Shown: piece by piece, positions 21,339 through 30,778 of the stretch | Numbering within the stretch: position 1 is the stretch's first letter | Layout of the letters: every line of letters starts with the position of its first letter | Source of the DNA: a virus | Virus record (IMG/VR): IMGVR_UViG_3300012920_000139 | Span: 1-32,262 of that record | Length of the DNA: 32,262 nucleotides | Reading direction: 5' to 3' (one strand) | Position numbers and translations under genes: made by a program | The notes under the pieces: generated by a model | Told to the model about the DNA's origin: nothing | Seen by the model: the letters and a program-made list of their open reading frames with translations, nothing else | Database searches by the model: none

Positions 21339-23605
21339 CGACGAATACAGTTGATATTGAAGTCCGATTAGACGGGGCACAAGAGGCTAAAAAGGGTTTA
21401 ACTGGCATCGGCGAAACGGCCGCGAGCATGGCCGATCGATTCGATAAGACTAACTCACATTTAGGCGAAGGGCTCGGCTCATTAGTCGGTAATGTCGAAG
21501 ATGCATCCGGCGCTTTTAAAGATCTATCATCGACAGTTAAGTCGCTCGGCACCGGCGGCAAGGCGTCTTTTTTATCGTTGATTCCCGCGATCGGTGGAGT
21601 CGTCGCGGTTGGCTTCGCGTTATATGAGACGTTTATTAATATCACCGGCGCGGCGCAAGAAGCTGAAGATGCTAATGAAGCATTCGGCGCGGCCGCTGCC
21701 GATCTTCAGAGTAAGCTTGAAGCACTCGCGGAAAAAGGAGTACGGCCGACTCGTAAAGAGTTAGAGAGTTTTACCCGCGCTAATCTAACCGCTCAACTTG
21801 CGAAAGAGGCAATCGAAAAACAAACGGTCAAAACATCGCGAGCGCTTGGTGTAGAAGCGGAGGCACAAAAAGAACTCACCGACGCGATTATCAATCGAAA
21901 TAGTTTTACACGTAAGTTTTTAATCACTCTTGGTTTTTATAATGACGTCTCTGAGGCCCGCTTAAAACTAGATAAAGCCGTCGAAAAGTCACAACGCGCA
22001 ATTAATAAAGGACTGAATCTTCAAGAGGAGGCTCAAAAAAGACTTGCGGCGGCTGAAAGTGAATATTTAGATTTAGAAAAACAAGCGCCCGAAGTCATCG
22101 CCGCAAAAACTAAGGAAAATATAGAACGTCTTAAAACGCTTCAACTTCTTGAAGCCGAGCAAGAGACTAGTAGAGAGATTCGAGAGGGTTACAAACTCGA
22201 CCTCGAAGCACAGCAAGAACTAATGAAAGCGCGTCTTAGAGATGCGGCAAAAGACAAGGCCGCGCTTGTTGAGTTTGCAAAAGAGATTGAACAACAATTA
22301 AGCGTTTTTGATGAGGGCCAATTAAGACAAGAGGACATTGACCGCCGGCGAGTAGAACTTAGCCGAGCAATAAAGGCAGAGAACGCGAAACTTAACGCCG
22401 AACTCATCGCACAACGAAAAAGCCGAAAATCCGTTGAAGACGCTATAGAGCGACAAACTCAAAACGAGATATTTACAATTCGAGCAATGTCGTTGCAACA
22501 CGCTCGAATGATGGGCGCGGATCAGTTAGACATTCTCGACGCTCAACATCAACTCGAACTCGAAAAAGCGGGCGATAACAATAACCGGCGGCTTATGGCT
22601 GATATAAAATATCAGATGAGTAAAACGCAACTGGAAAAAGCCGAAGGCGAAAAGCGGGCCGCTGAAGAGCAACGCCGAGCGGATCAACGCCAGGCCTTCA
22701 TTGCCGAATCACGAGCGTTTGATATCGACATGATGCAAGATGGGATTGATAAAGAACTCGCCGCGCTCAGGTTTAAATATGATCAAGAAAGAGCATTGAA
22801 ACAACATTCAGAAGAAGAGTTGACCGAGCTTACACGCCGATTTACTCTCGAAAGAACGGCGATACAAGACCGCGCTTTAAATGAACAAATGCAAGGGTTC
22901 AAAGATTTAGCGTTAAGCGCTGCCGAGAGTTTCGGACGTGACGCAACGAAAGCGCTTTATGATTCGTTGACAGATCAATCGTTTGATGAAGCGCGGCGAG
23001 ATCTGAATGCGACATTTACAGAACAACTGGAAGCCGAGAGAAAAGCGCTTAAAGAGTTTGAAGGTACGCAATCTGAACGGGTACAAGCGACCGCCGAGGC
23101 GAACGAGCGTATTTTAGAGCTACAACGTGAATTTACACAATCAAAGCGCGACATAGAAGCGCAAGAGAAAAACTCATTACCGCGGGCGATCGGTGAAATA
23201 CTTGTAGCGCTAGGACAACAGGCGGCCGTTGAGTCTCTTATGTTCGGGGCCAAAGCGATCGCGTCGCTATTCACAAACCCCGCACTCGCCGCGAATTACG
23301 GCATAGCCTCGGGCGTGATGGCCGGTGCCGCCGCAACCGCGGGCATTTATGGCCGATCTCTCGGCGCGGGGTCGGCTCCATCGGGCGGCGGCGGCGGGTC
23401 GCCGAGTTTCTCGCCGCTTGGTACGCCTCAAATCGCCCCCGATGAGGACCGAGAACAGGCCGAAACCGCGACGACTGTTTTTAATATTAATTTCGGCGGT
23501 GCGGTCGTGTATGATACTAAACGAGCGGCCGAAATCGCTTTGGCCGATCGTATCACGACGATTCAAAATCAAACGCGTCGCGGTGCGCCTCGCCGGAGGT
23601 TTTAA
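21335..23605 (+). CDS. Tape measure protein
   Basis: This 756-residue protein is dominated by coiled coil rich in Glu, Lys, Gln and Ala (about 120-610), with a hydrophobic segment near 76-100 (SLIPAIGGVVAVGFALYET) and an Ala/Gly-rich hydrophobic region near 615-670. This is the standard make-up of a tape measure, which fixes tail length and is ejected ahead of DNA, the hydrophobic parts entering the host membrane. With about 1.5 angstrom per residue in helix, a tail near 110 nm would be expected. It follows the chaperone pair with overlapping start. Confidence 0.88.
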   Translation: MTTNTVDIEVRLDGAQEAKKGLTGIGETAASMADRFDKTNSHLGEGLGSLVGNVEDASGAFKDLSSTVKSLGTGGKASFLSLIPAIGGVVAVGFALYETFINITGAAQEAEDANEAFGAAAADLQSKLEALAEKGVRPTRKELESFTRANLTAQLAKEAIEKQTVKTSRALGVEAEAQKELTDAIINRNSFTRKFLITLGFYNDVSEARLKLDKAVEKSQRAINKGLNLQEEAQKRLAAAESEYLDLEKQAPEVIAAKTKENIERLKTLQLLEAEQETSREIREGYKLDLEAQQELMKARLRDAAKDKAALVEFAKEIEQQLSVFDEGQLRQEDIDRRRVELSRAIKAENAKLNAELIAQRKSRKSVEDAIERQTQNEIFTIRAMSLQHARMMGADQLDILDAQHQLELEKAGDNNNRRLMADIKYQMSKTQLEKAEGEKRAAEEQRRADQRQAFIAESRAFDIDMMQDGIDKELAALRFKYDQERALKQHSEEELTELTRRFTLERTAIQDRALNEQMQGFKDLALSAAESFGRDATKALYDSLTDQSFDEARRDLNATFTEQLEAERKALKEFEGTQSERVQATAEANERILELQREFTQSKRDIEAQEKNSLPRAIGEILVALGQQAAVESLMFGAKAIASLFTNPALAANYGIASGVMAGAAATAGIYGRSLGAGSAPSGGGGGSPSFSPLGTPQIAPDEDREQAETATTVFNINFGGAVVYDTKRAAEIALADRITTIQNQTRRGAPRRRF

Positions 23606-23607
23606 CG

Positions 23608-24813
23608 ATGCCGATGAGCAACCCCGCCCCCAATTTCGCACTTCTCACCGCTTATGACATGCGTACATATTCGGGCGTAACGGCATTTACTCGCGGGTCG
23701 ACTTCGGTGACTATGCCGACATTCGCGACCGGTGCCGGCGTTTATGATGATGCGATTCTATTTTTAAACGGCCGATCAAGCGATACTCAAATCTCAGCAG
23801 CGGGTCAAATCGCCACTTCAAAAACCTTCGGCTCGTCATGGGTTGTAGAGCTCACCGACGCGGACAAGGTCAAAATTACGACGAATGTCGATTTTACACT
23901 CACTAACGTCGGAACCATCGACGCACTCGGCGCGGGGTCTAGCACACTCAACGCGACACTATCAAGCGCAACATACTCAGTAACATTCCCTAATGATTGG
24001 ACTCGCGGCGCGGTCAACTTGGGTGATGTTAGTTATAGAATCGATGAGGTCGGCGGGGCGGGTTCGTTTACATTTCCCGATATTTTGACGCATACTCAAG
24101 ACGTTACTGTTTTTATTCGCGACCGGTCGGCGGTGAGTGATGCCGATGTTTTCGGACTCGCAAGTCTCGAAGAGCGTGATCAAACGGCGATGAGTGACGA
24201 TCGTATTTCATGGTTTATTGATGATACGGGACGAGTCGCAAGTAGCTATTTAACGTCACTCGGTTCGATTTCGTGGTCATCCACAGAGATTCGAGACTTA
24301 CTCGGGTTCACCGGCGATGAGACGCCGGTCGTCTATTCGTCGTCATACTCGCTAATCACGGCGACACATAAAGCCGCGGGTGTCCTGGTGCCATCGCGGC
24401 CGTATCAAAGGCATCACATCAAAGCTGAGAATGTGAGCCAATCGCGCCGACTCATCGGCGGCGGTTATGTCTCTAACTATGTCGGCACTTATGCGACGTC
24501 TATGCTCAATTTTGATCTTGATGCGCGTCTTGATCTTTCAGACGACTATCAACATTTTATACACCGTTGGATGCCGTACGCATCGTCGGGCGAGCGTGTG
24601 AATTTTTATCAATCATGGGGTGATTCACGGCGAGCGCTGCGGACTGATCAAATCAACGCATCACAGCCCGCTTATGATTCGCTATTTACGAGCGAGTCAA
24701 ACGGCGATTACGGCCGCATTCGTTCGAGTATTGTGACTCCTGTATTTGATTTATCATATCCGACTCGCTTGCGTCGGCGGGTGCCGGTTTCGATGGAGTT
24801 AGAGCATTTATGA
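23608..24813 (+). CDS. Tail tip structural protein, unknown family
   Basis: This 401-residue beta-rich protein begins two bases after the tape measure stop; ATG 23614 is an alternative start. It is rich in Ser, Thr, Asp and Gly, with no membrane span or coiled coil. Its place directly after the tape measure suggests the distal tail or baseplate. Distal tail proteins of known siphoviruses are shorter, so a combined or additional domain is likely. Its stop overlaps the next start (ATGA), and the following two genes are also beta-rich, suggesting joint assembly. No specific family was recognised. Confidence 0.6.
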   Translation: MPMSNPAPNFALLTAYDMRTYSGVTAFTRGSTSVTMPTFATGAGVYDDAILFLNGRSSDTQISAAGQIATSKTFGSSWVVELTDADKVKITTNVDFTLTNVGTIDALGAGSSTLNATLSSATYSVTFPNDWTRGAVNLGDVSYRIDEVGGAGSFTFPDILTHTQDVTVFIRDRSAVSDADVFGLASLEERDQTAMSDDRISWFIDDTGRVASSYLTSLGSISWSSTEIRDLLGFTGDETPVVYSSSYSLITATHKAAGVLVPSRPYQRHHIKAENVSQSRRLIGGGYVSNYVGTYATSMLNFDLDARLDLSDDYQHFIHRWMPYASSGERVNFYQSWGDSRRALRTDQINASQPAYDSLFTSESNGDYGRIRSSIVTPVFDLSYPTRLRRRVPVSMELEHL

Positions 24814-25859
24814 GCAACTCATTTACATCGCCGCCCCTTCTCACCGACCCCGCGAGACTCACCGCAGGGCTTACGATCCGCTCAACTGAGCTATCACGCA
24901 TCGGCGACGCTCAAAATTATGCATTTGCTCACGCGGGAACCGGTGACGTAATCAATCAATTTTGGGATTCAGAGGTTTTTGAGTTTACGACGACGAGTCT
25001 TACAGAGTGTTGCCAATGGTATATTCCGAACCCGAGCGAAGAGCATACCGAGTTTAAATTTAGAATCTCAGCGAGTTCTAACACAAGCGGCGCGGTCGCA
25101 TCAGTGACTCTTACTTTCCCGCTTTCGGGTAACTCATACACATCGTCAACGACGATCACAGACTCGTCGCGATTCGCGGGCGGCTTTGATGTGATTACGG
25201 TCAACATTACAACGTCCGAACCTGAATTATACGCGATATGCAAACTCTCATTAAAATCGAGCGGGGGCACTATCGAAGTTGCCGCGGTGCAAGCGAACTG
25301 GTCGCCGATTGCGTCACCGCTGCCGACGCGATTACTTGGTCAATACGGTCAAGATTTTACACCTATGGGAGTTAATCGGCTCGGCGATGACCAAGCGTTG
25401 ACAAGTCGATTCGGGGTTGAAACGCTCAACAATATAAGCGAACTGAGAAAGCGCGGCCGAGTGTTGCTGAATTGGTCGGGCGTCGACAATGCGAGCTCGT
25501 CACCGGCGCGGGGTGTCGGTTCGTTGGATGCTCAACTCATGTACAACTATGTTTCGCTCTTCGCCGGTATGAATTTCAACGACCTTGATGTTGACGTATT
25601 TTTAAACGCTGTAAATATTACGTCACCAATTACCGTTGATGTCTTCGGTTATCGTTTGACAGTTTCTTTAAACGGTTGGAATTCATACGGCCTAGACTTG
25701 AGAACGCCTGAATCAACGTTAAGCGACGATTTCGGGTTGAGCATGTATCGTGTCGGTATTGATGAGACGATAAACAACGAGAGCGTTTTACTGAGCAAAA
25801 CGAACCCGATAAACATAAACCCCGCATACATTCGCGGCGTCGCAATCGTGGGTGTATAA
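24810..25859 (+). CDS. Tail tip structural protein, unknown family
   Basis: This 349-residue protein is composed largely of beta-type sequence, with Ser/Thr-rich strands (SNTSGAVASVTLTFPLSG near residues 90-107) that resemble carbohydrate-binding or jelly-roll modules. The C-terminal half has VGSLDAQLMYNYVSLFAG (about 234-251) and several hydrophobic strands. Overlaps on both sides (ATGA at the start, TAATG at the end) show co-translation with neighbouring tail genes. A role in receptor contact or baseplate architecture is plausible but not shown by a motif. Confidence 0.6.
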   Translation: MSNSFTSPPLLTDPARLTAGLTIRSTELSRIGDAQNYAFAHAGTGDVINQFWDSEVFEFTTTSLTECCQWYIPNPSEEHTEFKFRISASSNTSGAVASVTLTFPLSGNSYTSSTTITDSSRFAGGFDVITVNITTSEPELYAICKLSLKSSGGTIEVAAVQANWSPIASPLPTRLLGQYGQDFTPMGVNRLGDDQALTSRFGVETLNNISELRKRGRVLLNWSGVDNASSSPARGVGSLDAQLMYNYVSLFAGMNFNDLDVDVFLNAVNITSPITVDVFGYRLTVSLNGWNSYGLDLRTPESTLSDDFGLSMYRVGIDETINNESVLLSKTNPININPAYIRGVAIVGV

Positions 25860-26467
25860 TGTTAATCCCAACCGCGTTTCAACGTCTGCCGAGTTCGACT
25901 GGTTGTAATAACGGCCAAATGTTATTTGGCGGCGCTGTGTCTCAAATGTCGTCAGCGCTTGCGCAGCTAACACACTGCAAAATGTTAAACCATGCTCATT
26001 ATTATATCGGGCGAACCGTGGCGAGCGCCGAAGGTGGCCGCCGATATTTGCACAACGGTGAGTTAAAAGGGGCGACTGTTTATAATTTCCTATATCAATC
26101 AACCCCGCTCTCTAGTCATCTAGCAATCGCGATGGGTTACGTATGCGCTAATTTTGACGCGACGACAGTATCGGCGCAAGTTGAACTTAGAGCAACGACG
26201 GGCAACTCATACACCGCGACGATTTTAGATGTTGGCATTGAGTTTGGTGAGTCAAATCTTGAGGCGGACCCACAAATTGGTTTTTGGACGTTCACGGGTT
26301 GCGCTCGCGGAGATGCACCTACAAACGTCAACCCTGATCCGCCGCGGCCGTTATTTGTGCCGACGAGCTCGCGGGGTGATTTGCTAAATATTGCGCTTAC
26401 AACGACTCAACTCATACCGCTCGATTTTCATATCTACGATGTTTATGCGCCGGAGGTCACACCATGA
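25859..26467 (+). CDS. Tail tip structural protein, unknown family
   Basis: This 202-residue protein starts at TAATG shared with the preceding stop and ends in ATGA shared with the tail hub gene. It is beta-rich, with an N-terminal Cys (SSTGCNNGQ) and a short His-containing region (LNHAHYYIG). No membrane span or known fold motif is seen. Its size and place are like small baseplate proteins that bridge a distal tail protein and the hub. Function is inferred from position. Confidence 0.6.
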   Translation: MLIPTAFQRLPSSTGCNNGQMLFGGAVSQMSSALAQLTHCKMLNHAHYYIGRTVASAEGGRRYLHNGELKGATVYNFLYQSTPLSSHLAIAMGYVCANFDATTVSAQVELRATTGNSYTATILDVGIEFGESNLEADPQIGFWTFTGCARGDAPTNVNPDPPRPLFVPTSSRGDLLNIALTTTQLIPLDFHIYDVYAPEVTP

Positions 26468-29400
26468 CAGTTGATAGCGACCACGGCCGCCGAGTTTTTG
26501 CGCTTCAAATCGCCGGACTTAAATATCGTTATCATAGCGTATCACCGCCGGCATCAACGTCGCTAGATTCGGCAATCGTTACAGGTATTAACTATGTCGA
26601 TACTCAGGCAATCACCGCGGTCGGCTCGGTTAGCGCTTCAATTGATCCGAGCGGCGGCGTTGCGGATTACGGCGCGGTGAGTGTGACGCTCGGCATAAAT
26701 CGACGCGGTGGAGTTAGTGACGCGGGGCGCGTATTTGGGCGATGCGGTGCGCGCTCGGCATCAACCCGCGCGAAACTTACGGCGAGCGCATCGCGGACTG
26801 ATAACACGTTTTTTGTTTCTACTGATTTAAGGTCTTTCTCGTTTCCTCGATTGTTTCACATAGGAGCCGAAACGGTGCGCGCATCATCGGCGACATCAAC
26901 GACGCTTACAGTGACACGCGGCGCGGGTAATACGCCGACTCAAGTACATACGATTGATTTAGAGGGTTCAATCGTTCCTGAGTTAACCCAAGAAATTACG
27001 ACGTTTCGAGGTCGTCGTGCGCGTTTATACGCTGCGCATCAATACGCCGATGGATCGACGAGCACATATATCGAGGTCGTAAACGGTTTTATTGAATCAA
27101 GCCCGACAATCGAAGAGGGTGACGAGATAACGTTGTCACTCATGCCGCTTACCGCTTTAATCGACACCGATTTAAGCGACAAGGGTATCGCGCAAACTCG
27201 ACTTCTCGACGGGTTTCATTATTACGACGGGCGGCACGGGTCGATTTTAGAGTATGCGTTAAGCTTAATCAAAGATTTAGACGATAACGAGCCGACAATC
27301 GTACCCGATACAAGCGCCGCGATCACCGCGAGCACGTTTCAAACGACGATCGCACTAGGCCGAAATCATAATAACATGTTCGACGATTTTGACACATCAT
27401 TACCCGAGGGTCCAGACGTTGACAATTTCCCGAGAGAACACCCAAGATTTCCAAAACTGAGACGATCAGAAGATGTAGTTTTCAGTGATGCCGGTGTTTA
27501 CCCTAATTCGATCACATACGACGCCGCAATCAACGGTTATCAAGTACGCGCAAACGCTTCGGTCACTAGCGCGTTAAACGCTGCCGAGATCACCGCGAGT
27601 GAGTCGCTTAAAATCCGACTTCCGCTCGTTGAGATTAAACAACATGAGCTAGGCGACGCCGAGGTCAAAAGATGGCCCGATGTCATTAATGATACATTAT
27701 CAAGCGCGGGGCCATCATCGACCGCGGGCGTTTCGGGCGGGTTTGCTCGTTGGCGTTTAGATGCCGATAAAACGGTGAGAGTCGAAAAACTCAGCAACTC
27801 ACCATTTAGAGCGCGTCTTACGCTTTGGAATAACTCGGGAATATATCGCAATATACGGCGATTTTTAGAAGAACAGGGCGTGCGCTCTCCGCTGAGATGG
27901 GGCAGTTTTGGAACGTCGGGTGTTTTAGATGATCTCTCTCGTATTTCATACCCGATCATTTTATTTAGTGACGCGATTACTCAATCATTCCAAGATGAGC
28001 GCGGCTGGAAATTCAGCGAGACGACCGTAGGCTCATCAGGCGTGACGGGTGCGCTTGAATTGTTCGACCTCGCGAACGCTTATTATCAACAATATGAGAG
28101 CGGCATACTCGTCGCCGAGTCGCTTGGATTGCCAACGACCGCGACCGCCGGCGTGTTCCATTTTATAAATGTTGATTACTATGATTTGATTCTTAACGAG
28201 ATCAGAACACAGGTTTTTAAATGCACTCATCAAAGCGCGGTGAGTTTTGGCGGGTCAACGATCGGTTATGTGATACACATCGCAGATGATCACGATCATA
28301 GTGAAACTAAAAGCTTCGGTGATTGGCCTGATAAAGAGCGGGCGTTAATTTATCGCGGCGGCCGAGTAGAAGGGGAACGAGTCGGAACCGTTCTTTTACA
28401 GTTGCTTCAAAGTGGCGGCGGCGGGTCGATCAATGGCGCGTATGATCTGTTTTCAGTCGGGCTTGATATCTCCGCAGATGATATTGATGAGGCGTCATTT
28501 CTGGCGGCCGATGCTGCGGCGACGTTTACACTGACAGAGAATTACACCGGCGCGGCCGCTGATCTTCGTGAGACGTTCGACAGTGTATTACGATTGCTCG
28601 GCGCGGTGATCGTGATGAAGCGCGACCCGTTAACAGGGCGGTCAAAAATCACTCTGGTGCCGTTCGGCAATGAGAGAGCGTCGGCGAGTTCGTTGACAAT
28701 TGCGGCGGGCGATTGGATCGCGGAACCAGTGCCGAGATGGGGCATTCATGAAGATATTGTAACTCAAATACAATACCTTTTTGATTATGACTCAAGGGAA
28801 GACAAATACGCGAGCGAAGTGATTTTTAACAATCATGAGGCAATTAACCGATACGGCGGCGAGCGGTCAAAAATCACGTTAACTCTAAGCGGCCTAAACT
28901 CTCGACAATTCGGGCGCGGTGCCGGTGACAACTATGCGTATTTCTTGCCGACCTCGGCGCGCATTTTTAACCTTTTGTCGAATCCGCTGCGCACGTGGTC
29001 GGGCGAGATCGGCACGGGGCGCAGTATATTCATAGATGTAGGCTCATATATGACCGTTTCATCGCCTCATTTGCGCGGTTACTCTGATGATTACGGCGTA
29101 ACCGGCGGCGTCGGCATGGTGCGCGCTATTCGTCAAAATCTGATGAGCGAGGGTTGTGAGATTGAACTCATTACGACGGGAATCACCGCGGTAAATTGGA
29201 ATTCGGCGGCGAGGGTGTCGAGTTTTACGCCGACAAAGGTAGTGCTCGACGAGGACAAATACAGCGGCTCAACCGTCGCAGATATTGATTTTTTTGCCGT
29301 CGGCGATGTAGTCGACTATCTACCCGCGGGCAATCATGACGCGGCGATAACCGGCTTAACGATTTCTAGTATAAGCGGTAATGTCATTACGTTCACCGCG

Positions 29401-29541
29401 GCTCATGGTATTTCAGCGGCCGGCGGCACGATCGAACCAACGACGTTTTTAGGCGCATCAACATCGCATAAATCCGATGCGTATTTATCAAATAGTTCTG
29501 ATATACTGGGGGCGTCAACTGATGCTCAGGAGTTCAATTAA
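26464..29541 (+). CDS. Tail tip / baseplate hub protein
   Basis: At 1025 residues this is the largest complete protein in the window. It is beta-rich with several domain-like parts: an N-terminal domain (about 1-230) with an R-rich GRVFGRCGARS segment, a middle with WRLDADKTVRVEKL (about 436-449), a region resembling tail tip fibronectin or hub modules (about 680-770, with LRETFDSVLRLLGAVIVMKRD), and a C-terminal part with strand repeats. Large proteins at this position form the hub below the tape measure and the base for receptor-binding proteins. It is followed directly by the endolysin gene. The hub assignment is by position and size. Confidence 0.65.
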   Translation: MTVDSDHGRRVFALQIAGLKYRYHSVSPPASTSLDSAIVTGINYVDTQAITAVGSVSASIDPSGGVADYGAVSVTLGINRRGGVSDAGRVFGRCGARSASTRAKLTASASRTDNTFFVSTDLRSFSFPRLFHIGAETVRASSATSTTLTVTRGAGNTPTQVHTIDLEGSIVPELTQEITTFRGRRARLYAAHQYADGSTSTYIEVVNGFIESSPTIEEGDEITLSLMPLTALIDTDLSDKGIAQTRLLDGFHYYDGRHGSILEYALSLIKDLDDNEPTIVPDTSAAITASTFQTTIALGRNHNNMFDDFDTSLPEGPDVDNFPREHPRFPKLRRSEDVVFSDAGVYPNSITYDAAINGYQVRANASVTSALNAAEITASESLKIRLPLVEIKQHELGDAEVKRWPDVINDTLSSAGPSSTAGVSGGFARWRLDADKTVRVEKLSNSPFRARLTLWNNSGIYRNIRRFLEEQGVRSPLRWGSFGTSGVLDDLSRISYPIILFSDAITQSFQDERGWKFSETTVGSSGVTGALELFDLANAYYQQYESGILVAESLGLPTTATAGVFHFINVDYYDLILNEIRTQVFKCTHQSAVSFGGSTIGYVIHIADDHDHSETKSFGDWPDKERALIYRGGRVEGERVGTVLLQLLQSGGGGSINGAYDLFSVGLDISADDIDEASFLAADAAATFTLTENYTGAAADLRETFDSVLRLLGAVIVMKRDPLTGRSKITLVPFGNERASASSLTIAAGDWIAEPVPRWGIHEDIVTQIQYLFDYDSREDKYASEVIFNNHEAINRYGGERSKITLTLSGLNSRQFGRGAGDNYAYFLPTSARIFNLLSNPLRTWSGEIGTGRSIFIDVGSYMTVSSPHLRGYSDDYGVTGGVGMVRAIRQNLMSEGCEIELITTGITAVNWNSAARVSSFTPTKVVLDEDKYSGSTVADIDFFAVGDVVDYLPAGNHDAAITGLTISSISGNVITFTAAHGISAAGGTIEPTTFLGASTSHKSDAYLSNSSDILGASTDAQEFN

Positions 29542-30198
29542 ATGCCAACTAAAGCCGAATTGCAAACAAGGGTTGAGGGTTTGGAGCATGATGTGAGGCG
29601 CTTAAAGCGTGCTCTTCGTCAAGCTGAGATTGATATACATCAGCCACCGCCAAAAATGGTTTATTGGCCAACGCCGCATACTGATCAGCGATCGATTGAG
29701 GCAGTTGAGCGGGGGCTTGCTGAGTGGAAAGAGAACGTGGTTGACCCATCGCCGCGGATTGATACCTATATTCGGACTCAACAGGGGCTCGGTTGGAGTT
29801 GGGAGAAACAATATACTCGAAACGGTCAATTTGCTTGGTGCGGTGCGTTCGCGTCGTTTTGTTGGTCATCTGTTAAGCTAGACATCAGGAAAAAGACATT
29901 TGCATCGTGTTATCGTATGAATCGAGATTGGGGTCATACGAGCCGACGAATTGACGCTGAACTGATGCAGACCGGTGATATCGTTGTAGTTTATAGCGCA
30001 GCGCGTAAAAGCTACGGTGATCACATTACGCTATGCGTTGAACCTTCCGACGGTTCCGATACGTTTGAGACTGTCGAAGGTAATGCTCACGGTCAGCTTG
30101 GCGACGGCACGCGCGGCGAGGGTGTCATCACTCGCCGACGCTCTCTCGATGAGGTCGCGCACGTTTATCGATTACTCGGCGGTGATTTTGATGAGTAA
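29542..30198 (+). CDS. CHAP/NlpC-P60-like endolysin
   Basis: This 218-residue cysteine peptidase or amidase begins with a short coiled-coil segment (about 5-35). The catalytic domain is marked by FAWCGAFASFCW with nucleophile Cys100, SYGDHITLCVE with His161, and a third polar residue in EGNAHG (E179 or N181). This is the CHAP-like order Cys-His-Glu/Asn. It would cut peptidoglycan peptides at lysis or during DNA entry. No signal peptide is seen, so release would need a holin, and the next overlapping gene encodes a holin-like protein. Its ATG directly abuts the tail hub stop, so a virion-associated role is also possible. Confidence 0.8.
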   Translation: MPTKAELQTRVEGLEHDVRRLKRALRQAEIDIHQPPPKMVYWPTPHTDQRSIEAVERGLAEWKENVVDPSPRIDTYIRTQQGLGWSWEKQYTRNGQFAWCGAFASFCWSSVKLDIRKKTFASCYRMNRDWGHTSRRIDAELMQTGDIVVVYSAARKSYGDHITLCVEPSDGSDTFETVEGNAHGQLGDGTRGEGVITRRRSLDEVAHVYRLLGGDFDE

Positions 30199-30397
30199 TC
30201 AAACGCTAACAGGCAAAGCTGGCGGGCGAAAAGCGGCGGGGTTTTATGCCGCGCTCGCTTGCTCGTTTGTGTTAGCCCTAAGCGGCCGCGCATCGGGTGA
30301 AGTGCTCGGCCTAATAGATACTCTCTATCTCGTTTTCGCGGGCGCAAATGTCGCCGCTAAACGTGTTTCAAAAAAAACAGAGGAGACAAAAGAGTGA
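30191..30397 (+). CDS. Small holin-like membrane protein
   Basis: ATG 30191 overlaps the endolysin stop by 8 bp; a longer open frame upstream lies inside the endolysin gene and is not used. The 68-residue protein has two hydrophobic segments (about 16-31, FYAALACSFVLALSG, and about 37-55, VLGLIDTLYLVFAGANVA) and a charged C-terminal tail (KRVSKKTEETKE). Small size, two spans, basic tail and tight coupling to the endolysin fit a class II-type holin. The topology was judged by eye. The next gene begins at GTGA overlapping its stop. Confidence 0.7.
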   Translation: MSNQTLTGKAGGRKAAGFYAALACSFVLALSGRASGEVLGLIDTLYLVFAGANVAAKRVSKKTEETKE

Positions 30398-30768
30398 GCG
30401 GATTAAATACGACCGACCCGATTATCTCGGGCAATATTCGCGGTGTATATGACGCATCGACGGCTATTAATGATACGAATTGGAACGACCTATCAAGCGC
30501 AAATTTTCAAGACTCGACGACCGGCTCATCATGTGCCGCGGGTTTAAAATTCGTGTGGTTGGGTGTATCTAACGAGGGTTCAGACTCTGCATTTTTAAAG
30601 TACCGAGCGCGCACACTGGCAACTGATCCGACGAGCAACGAGATCGCCGTCGGTCAATTTTACAGTGATGACATAGGCACACTTTTAAACACTGTAACGA
30701 CGATCGCGATAAAAAAAGCGGCGGCCGGTGATAAAGTCCGACTTGTCGCCGGTTTTGCGAAATCATAA
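30394..30768 (+). CDS. Small virion-type protein before the tail fibre
   Basis: The start is GTG at 30394, overlapping the holin-like stop as GTGA. The 124-residue protein is rich in Ser, Thr, Asp and Ala and is predicted to be beta-rich, with no membrane segment. Its short strands (GLKFVWLGVSNEGSDSAFLK, about 50-69) resemble small decoration or fibre-associated proteins. It lies between the lysis genes and the fibre gene. No family was recognised. Confidence 0.55.
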   Translation: MSGLNTTDPIISGNIRGVYDASTAINDTNWNDLSSANFQDSTTGSSCAAGLKFVWLGVSNEGSDSAFLKYRARTLATDPTSNEIAVGQFYSDDIGTLLNTVTTIAIKKAAAGDKVRLVAGFAKS

Positions 30769-30778
30769 AGGGTAGATC